Source of the DNA: Rhynchospora pubera
Taxonomy: Eukaryota > Streptophyta > Magnoliopsida > Poales > Cyperaceae
Assembly (NCBI GenBank): GCA_028095005.1
Contig: CM051459.1
Coordinates: 205,507,902 to 205,571,901, forward strand
Direction of reading: 5' to 3'
Length of the DNA: 64,000 nt
Shown here: positions 60,570 to 64,000 of the stretch, in pieces
Layout: each line of letters begins with the position of its first letter
How positions within the stretch are numbered: position 1 is the first letter of the stretch
The notes under the pieces: generated by a model
Databases searched by the model: none
Seen by the model: the letters and a program-made list of their open reading frames with translations, nothing else
What the model was told of the DNA's origin: nothing
Made by a program: the position numbers and the translations under genes

Positions 60570-60668
60570 TTATCATTTCTGATATAGTATGGAATAGAAG
60601 GCATGATGATTGATGAATTGATGGTGGCTTCCATAGTTCCATTGGCAATTTGGCATGACCAGAATAAG

Positions 60669-62050
60669 CCGAAAATTTTTAAAATAGTATTAAATTAATA
60701 TAATATATTAAAAATAATATCAATATAATAAGTTTAATATAAATAGTATCACGAGATCGGAATCCTGGATTCCGAACGTTAGATCGGAATCCAGGATTCC
60801 AATCTAAGCTTTGATCGGATTCTGAGTTTCCGATCTAAGCTTAGATCGGAATCCGAGATTCTGATCTAAGCTTTTTAATTTTTTTATATATTATTTATTT
60901 ATTTATTTAATTTATTAATTAGTTAAATAATTAGAAAAATAGATAATATATTGTAAAAATATTGAAAAAATATGGAAAAAATCAGGAATAATTAAATTAA
61001 ATTTTATATGTAATTTAGTATTTTTTGGGGAAATTAAATTTATTTTCATTTTAATTAATTTATTTAATTAAAATATAAATTTTTATAAATTATTTAATTA
61101 AAATATAAACCCCGTAACGACCATTTTCGAGGCCCAAAAACGCTCTCTGGACCTCCAAAATCCACTTTGAAAGTTTGCAAACCTAAAAACCACTCTAAAC
61201 TACTAAAAATGTTTTTAAAATCATAAATTAATCATTAAAAAGAGAAATGCAGTAAATCAAGTGAATTTAGTCTTTCTTCTCCGTCTCAGTAAAACATCAA
61301 TCTCGTGTGATTCCTTTCTAACGCAATCCAGAAAGTGCTTCCTTGATCATGAGACTCGATATGATTGTTTAATATATAATATGAAAATAATATATACAGA
61401 GGACGACATCCGGGACGCATATCAAAATGGTTGTTTAAATTAATTAAAAATTTATACTTAATTATTCATTTTTTAATTAAATAAATTAATTAAATTTATA
61501 TTTAATTAAATAAATTAATTAAAAGGAAAATAAATTTAATTTTCCAAAAAAAAATACTAAATTACATATAAATTTTTTTAAATTATTCCTGATTTTTTTA
61601 TATTTTATCAATATTTTTAGAATATATTATTTATTTTTCTAATTAATTAACTAATTAATAAACTAATAAAAGGGAAAAAAATTTAATTTTTCCAAAAAAT
61701 ACTAAATTACATATAAAATTTAGTTTAATTATTTCTGATTTTTCCATATTTTTTCAATATTTTTACAATATATTATCTATTTTTCTAATTATTTAACTAA
61801 TTAATAAAATAAATAAATAAATAAATAATATATAAAAAAATTAAAAAGATTAGATCGGAATCTCGGATTCCGATCTAAGCTTAGATCGGAAACTCAGAAT
61901 CCGATCAAAGCTTAGATCGGAATCCTAGATTCCGATCTAACATTCGGAATCCAGGATTCCGATCTCGTGATACTATTTATATTAAACTTATTATATTGAT
62001 ATTATTTTTAATATATTATATTAATTTAATACTATTTTTTAAAATTTCGG
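60669..62050. mobile_element. Mutator-like foldback element, 1,382 bp, 9-bp TSD CAGAATAAG
   Basis: Starts CCGAAAATTTTTAAAATAG and ends AAAATTTCGG. The 9-mer CAGAATAAG is duplicated perfectly at 60660-60668 and 62051-62059. The two arms are inverted copies for roughly 400 bp; the right arm contains an extra internal duplication of the AATTTAATTTTCC... segment. Near each outer end lies an array of GATCGGAATCC palindromes (60750-60870, 61855-61965). The loop (about 61105-61440) is non-repetitive and contains a 60-codon ORF of no known family. Confidence 0.9.
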
Positions 62051-62059
62051 CAGAATAAG

Positions 62060-63095
62060 CCCACCTCTAAAATAGGCAGCCATTGGGCCCAAAATAAAAG
62101 ACTAACTGGGCTGTTTCCAATCCAGTATAGATTTCCTTGTAGTCTTGTTACCATCGGAATAAGACTTTTTGACAACAATCGCTAATGACGACCAGAAACG
62201 TGTTTGTCGATAGAAAAATCCCACTGAGCCGTGTCGCAATACGAAATATATATTTCCGTGGCGAACATCGCAGAGAAATTCATGTAGCAAATTGTCAACC
62301 ACATAGACCGTACCCATTTCACATAACACACAAAAGACACATTATTATGTTCACTGAAGATCTGGTTCCCACCAAACAACAAACGACCCGAACTCAGGTT
62401 ACGAGTCCTTGGGGGAAGAGTCGGAGAGGAAAAATGGATTCCGTTATATTCGTTCTGGAAATCGCGAATATACGCGACCCGAGAAAAGGAAGATCCGAAT
62501 CCGTTTGGAATCGAGCATCCTTCCCTCTCCGATTCCCTTCCCCACACCCCACCTCCTGTTTTGTCTCTCCTCTCTTCGCGCTTCTATATATATACATTTA
62601 TTACTGTGTTATCTTTTCCCAATCCAAAGTTTGTTCCTTTTGCTTCGCTCCTACCAGGTAGCTCTGTCGCATCCCTTGATTATGTTAAATTGGAATAGAG
62701 ATTGATTTTAATTGAGTTGGAAGAACAAAGGGAGGTTGCATTGTGTTATTGTTTATGTTACCTTGTTGGGTTGTTTGTAATAAGCTAAAAGATTTTGTTG
62801 GTCAGTCTGATAATTACCAGATTAGCTAGACAGATTTTATACTACCTTTGGAAATGCACCAGTAGAAGATATTTGTCATTGAGCATACCAGACCATAGTT
62901 TAGCACTTTGGTACAGAGATACTGAAACAGGCTGATTATGAACTAGAACACTAGAACCATACCAGCACAGTCCAGGTCGGTTTTCGTACAGATTCTGAGT
63001 TACTGCAACAAATTGTCTGGTACAGTACTTTATCCATTTGATTAATTGTGCAAGCCTTTCTTATAAAGTGTTGTATTGAAAGGCTTGAAGCATAA
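62060..63095. other. Promoter and 5' UTR of the downstream gene
   Basis: TATATATATA at 62585 precedes a CT-rich leader and a donor-like CCAG|GTAGCT at 62657/62658, so the gene at 63096 may have a 5' UTR intron ending shortly before the ATG (acceptor-like TTGAAAG at 63082). This is inference. ORFs between 62182 and 62705 are on overlapping frames and not convincing. Confidence 0.4.
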
Positions 63096-64000
63096 ATGGG
63101 AGCCGAAGATGCATCAAAAGCTAGATTTATTGAGGGTCTATGTGGTGTACAAGCTGAAAGTGATGGATTAATCCAAGGATTACAATTTGGGTACGTGTTT
63201 TTTTCTTTCTTTTATATTTTTTTAATATCATTGATGTGCAATATTGTAATATCTGTGGAGGCTTGAACAAAATTAGTATTGTTATACTGATTTGGGGGTT
63301 TTCCGTGCTGTATGCATTTAAGTAAGCGGTATGTAATTAAATCAGGACTAATCATTAATAATTTCTTATGTAATTCAGACAATTATGGCAGCAAAGACCA
63401 GCATGCTTCAGGCCAGTTCACTGTAGTCTTACATGTATGTAATAATACACATTTGCTACCGACTATTTTATCATGCAAACTAGTTTAAGTATTTGTAAGT
63501 CAATTATAATTTCTGGAGAGAATTGCTGAAGTAATTTCTGTGCTTACTAACAGGTGACAAGCATTGGAGAGAGACAATTGCCAATGTAATCACTTCAATT
63601 CCTTTTATTGTTCTAGGTCTCCAGGCTCCAAGGCAAGCTACTTTAATATTCTCTCTCTTTCTCTTTCTCTCCCCCAACCATCCTCCTCCCTCTCCCCACC
63701 TCCATCCCTCCATCATTTCTCTCCCTGGTCTCGACCTAAGGTGTGGTTTATTAGTGTCACAGGAAGAGCTGGAACAGTAAATTATATGCCAATTCTTTGA
63801 TAGGAGTTGGAATTGCATCAACTCTGTACCACACTTCAAGAGGAGAGATTAGAAAATATCTCAGATGGGCTGACTACACCATGATAGCCACAACCACTGT
63901 GGTGAGTAGTGTACTAATGCAAACAAAGATCCAGTATTTTAATTGTCCTTTTGTTCTTACTGAGAAGCATTTTAAATTTCTTAGATTTTTTTTTTTATTT
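63096..64000 (+). CDS. Uncharacterised plant membrane protein, N-terminal 123 aa (runs off window)
   Basis: Four exons are visible: 63096-63190, 63379-63434, 63554-63632 and 63763-63901, joining in frame to 123 codons; a donor GTGAGT follows at 63902. The protein starts MGAEDASKARFIEGLCGVQ, has a Cys-rich stretch (RPACFRPVHCSLTC) and then hydrophobic spans beginning WRETIANVITSIPFIVLGLQ. A segment SLYHTSRG-like (TLYHTSRGEIRKYLRWADY) places a His and a following Asp as in ceramidase-type membrane hydrolases (CREST superfamily); that is a tentative fold guess. The third intron uses a GC donor (CCAAG|GCAAGC...CACAG|GAAG), since only this splice keeps PRKSWNSKLYAN in frame. The family is not identified with confidence. 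Confidence 0.78.

Larger units (their letters stand above)
57172..60668. other. Intergenic with several MITE-like elements
   Basis: Holds the MITEs at 58686 and 59844, a diverged GTTTGGAT-type copy at 58560-58690 and a diverged hairpin-family copy around 59460-59720 (AAAATCCCATTGCGGACCAA and its inverse). No host gene recognised; the 91-codon ORF at 57660-57935 is not convincing. Confidence 0.5.

Noticed and set aside
60750..61965. AGATCGGAA strings that look like the start of a sequencing adapter
   Set aside because: The match to AGATCGGAAGAGC stops after nine bases (AGATCGGAATC here). The strings are part of a symmetric element with target duplications, so they are genomic.
62182..62705. 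Several overlapping ORFs of 67-158 codons
   Set aside because: They overlap on both strands with no conserved motif, in what looks like promoter and 5' UTR sequence.

Overview
The window is nuclear DNA from a flowering plant, probably a eudicot. It is AT-rich, its genes have many short GT-AG introns, and it encodes plastid-targeted proteins. It also holds plant-specific transposon lineages: a Tat-type Ty3/gypsy element, Helitron ends, hAT and Mutator-like MITEs, and a deletion-derivative LTR element. No prokaryotic, CRISPR, tRNA or rRNA feature was seen.

Host genes. I rebuilt five complete genes exon by exon on the minus strand, each with joined exons in frame: a ClpS1-like plastid Clp-protease adaptor (3601-5275, 162 aa), the plastid ribosomal protein PSRP3/cS23 (6733-8108, 213 aa), a TMO5-like/bHLH30-type transcription factor (26850-30582, 299 aa), the plastid NDH subunit NdhL (45865-46885, 172 aa) and a GDT1-like UPF0016 membrane transporter of the PML4/PML5 type (47690-51072, 226 aa, 12 exons). 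On the plus strand, a broken KDO-8-phosphate synthase gene (42089-44530) carries a frameshift, missing internal segments and a MITE inside an exon. An uncharacterised membrane-protein gene starts at 63096 and runs off the right edge. From memory, ClpS1, PSRP3, a PML gene and bHLH30 also lie near each other on Arabidopsis chromosome 1 (around At1g685-At1g688), so this looks like a conserved block enlarged by transposons.

Mobile DNA. The largest insert is a 12.8-kb Tat-lineage LTR retrotransposon (11847-24673; 567-bp LTRs, TSD CCTAC). Its LTRs differ at only three positions that I could find, yet gag-pol carries at least four lesions. Downstream of pol it has a 41-bp tandem repeat, a possible internal promoter, and a long spliced ORF on the opposite strand. 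A second young LTR element (35974-38089) has 987-bp LTRs around only 142 bp of internal DNA. Two copies of one hAT-like element sit 59 bp apart (55112-56047 and 56107-57163), each with its own 8-bp target duplication. Other elements are two Mutator-like elements with 9-bp duplications (9559-10503, 60669-62050), four small hAT MITEs, two Helitron 3' ends, and a family of long-hairpin MITEs. Three of these hairpins are stacked in the bHLH intron, and the well-delimited ones insert into (TA)n tracts.

The host genes do not form an operon. Three encode plastid proteins (Clp proteolysis, 30S ribosome, NDH complex), one a membrane cation transporter and one a developmental regulator. No wholly new multi-gene system was found. 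The most unusual material is the spliced antisense gene and trans-mobilised structure of the Tat element, and the near-internal-less LTR element.
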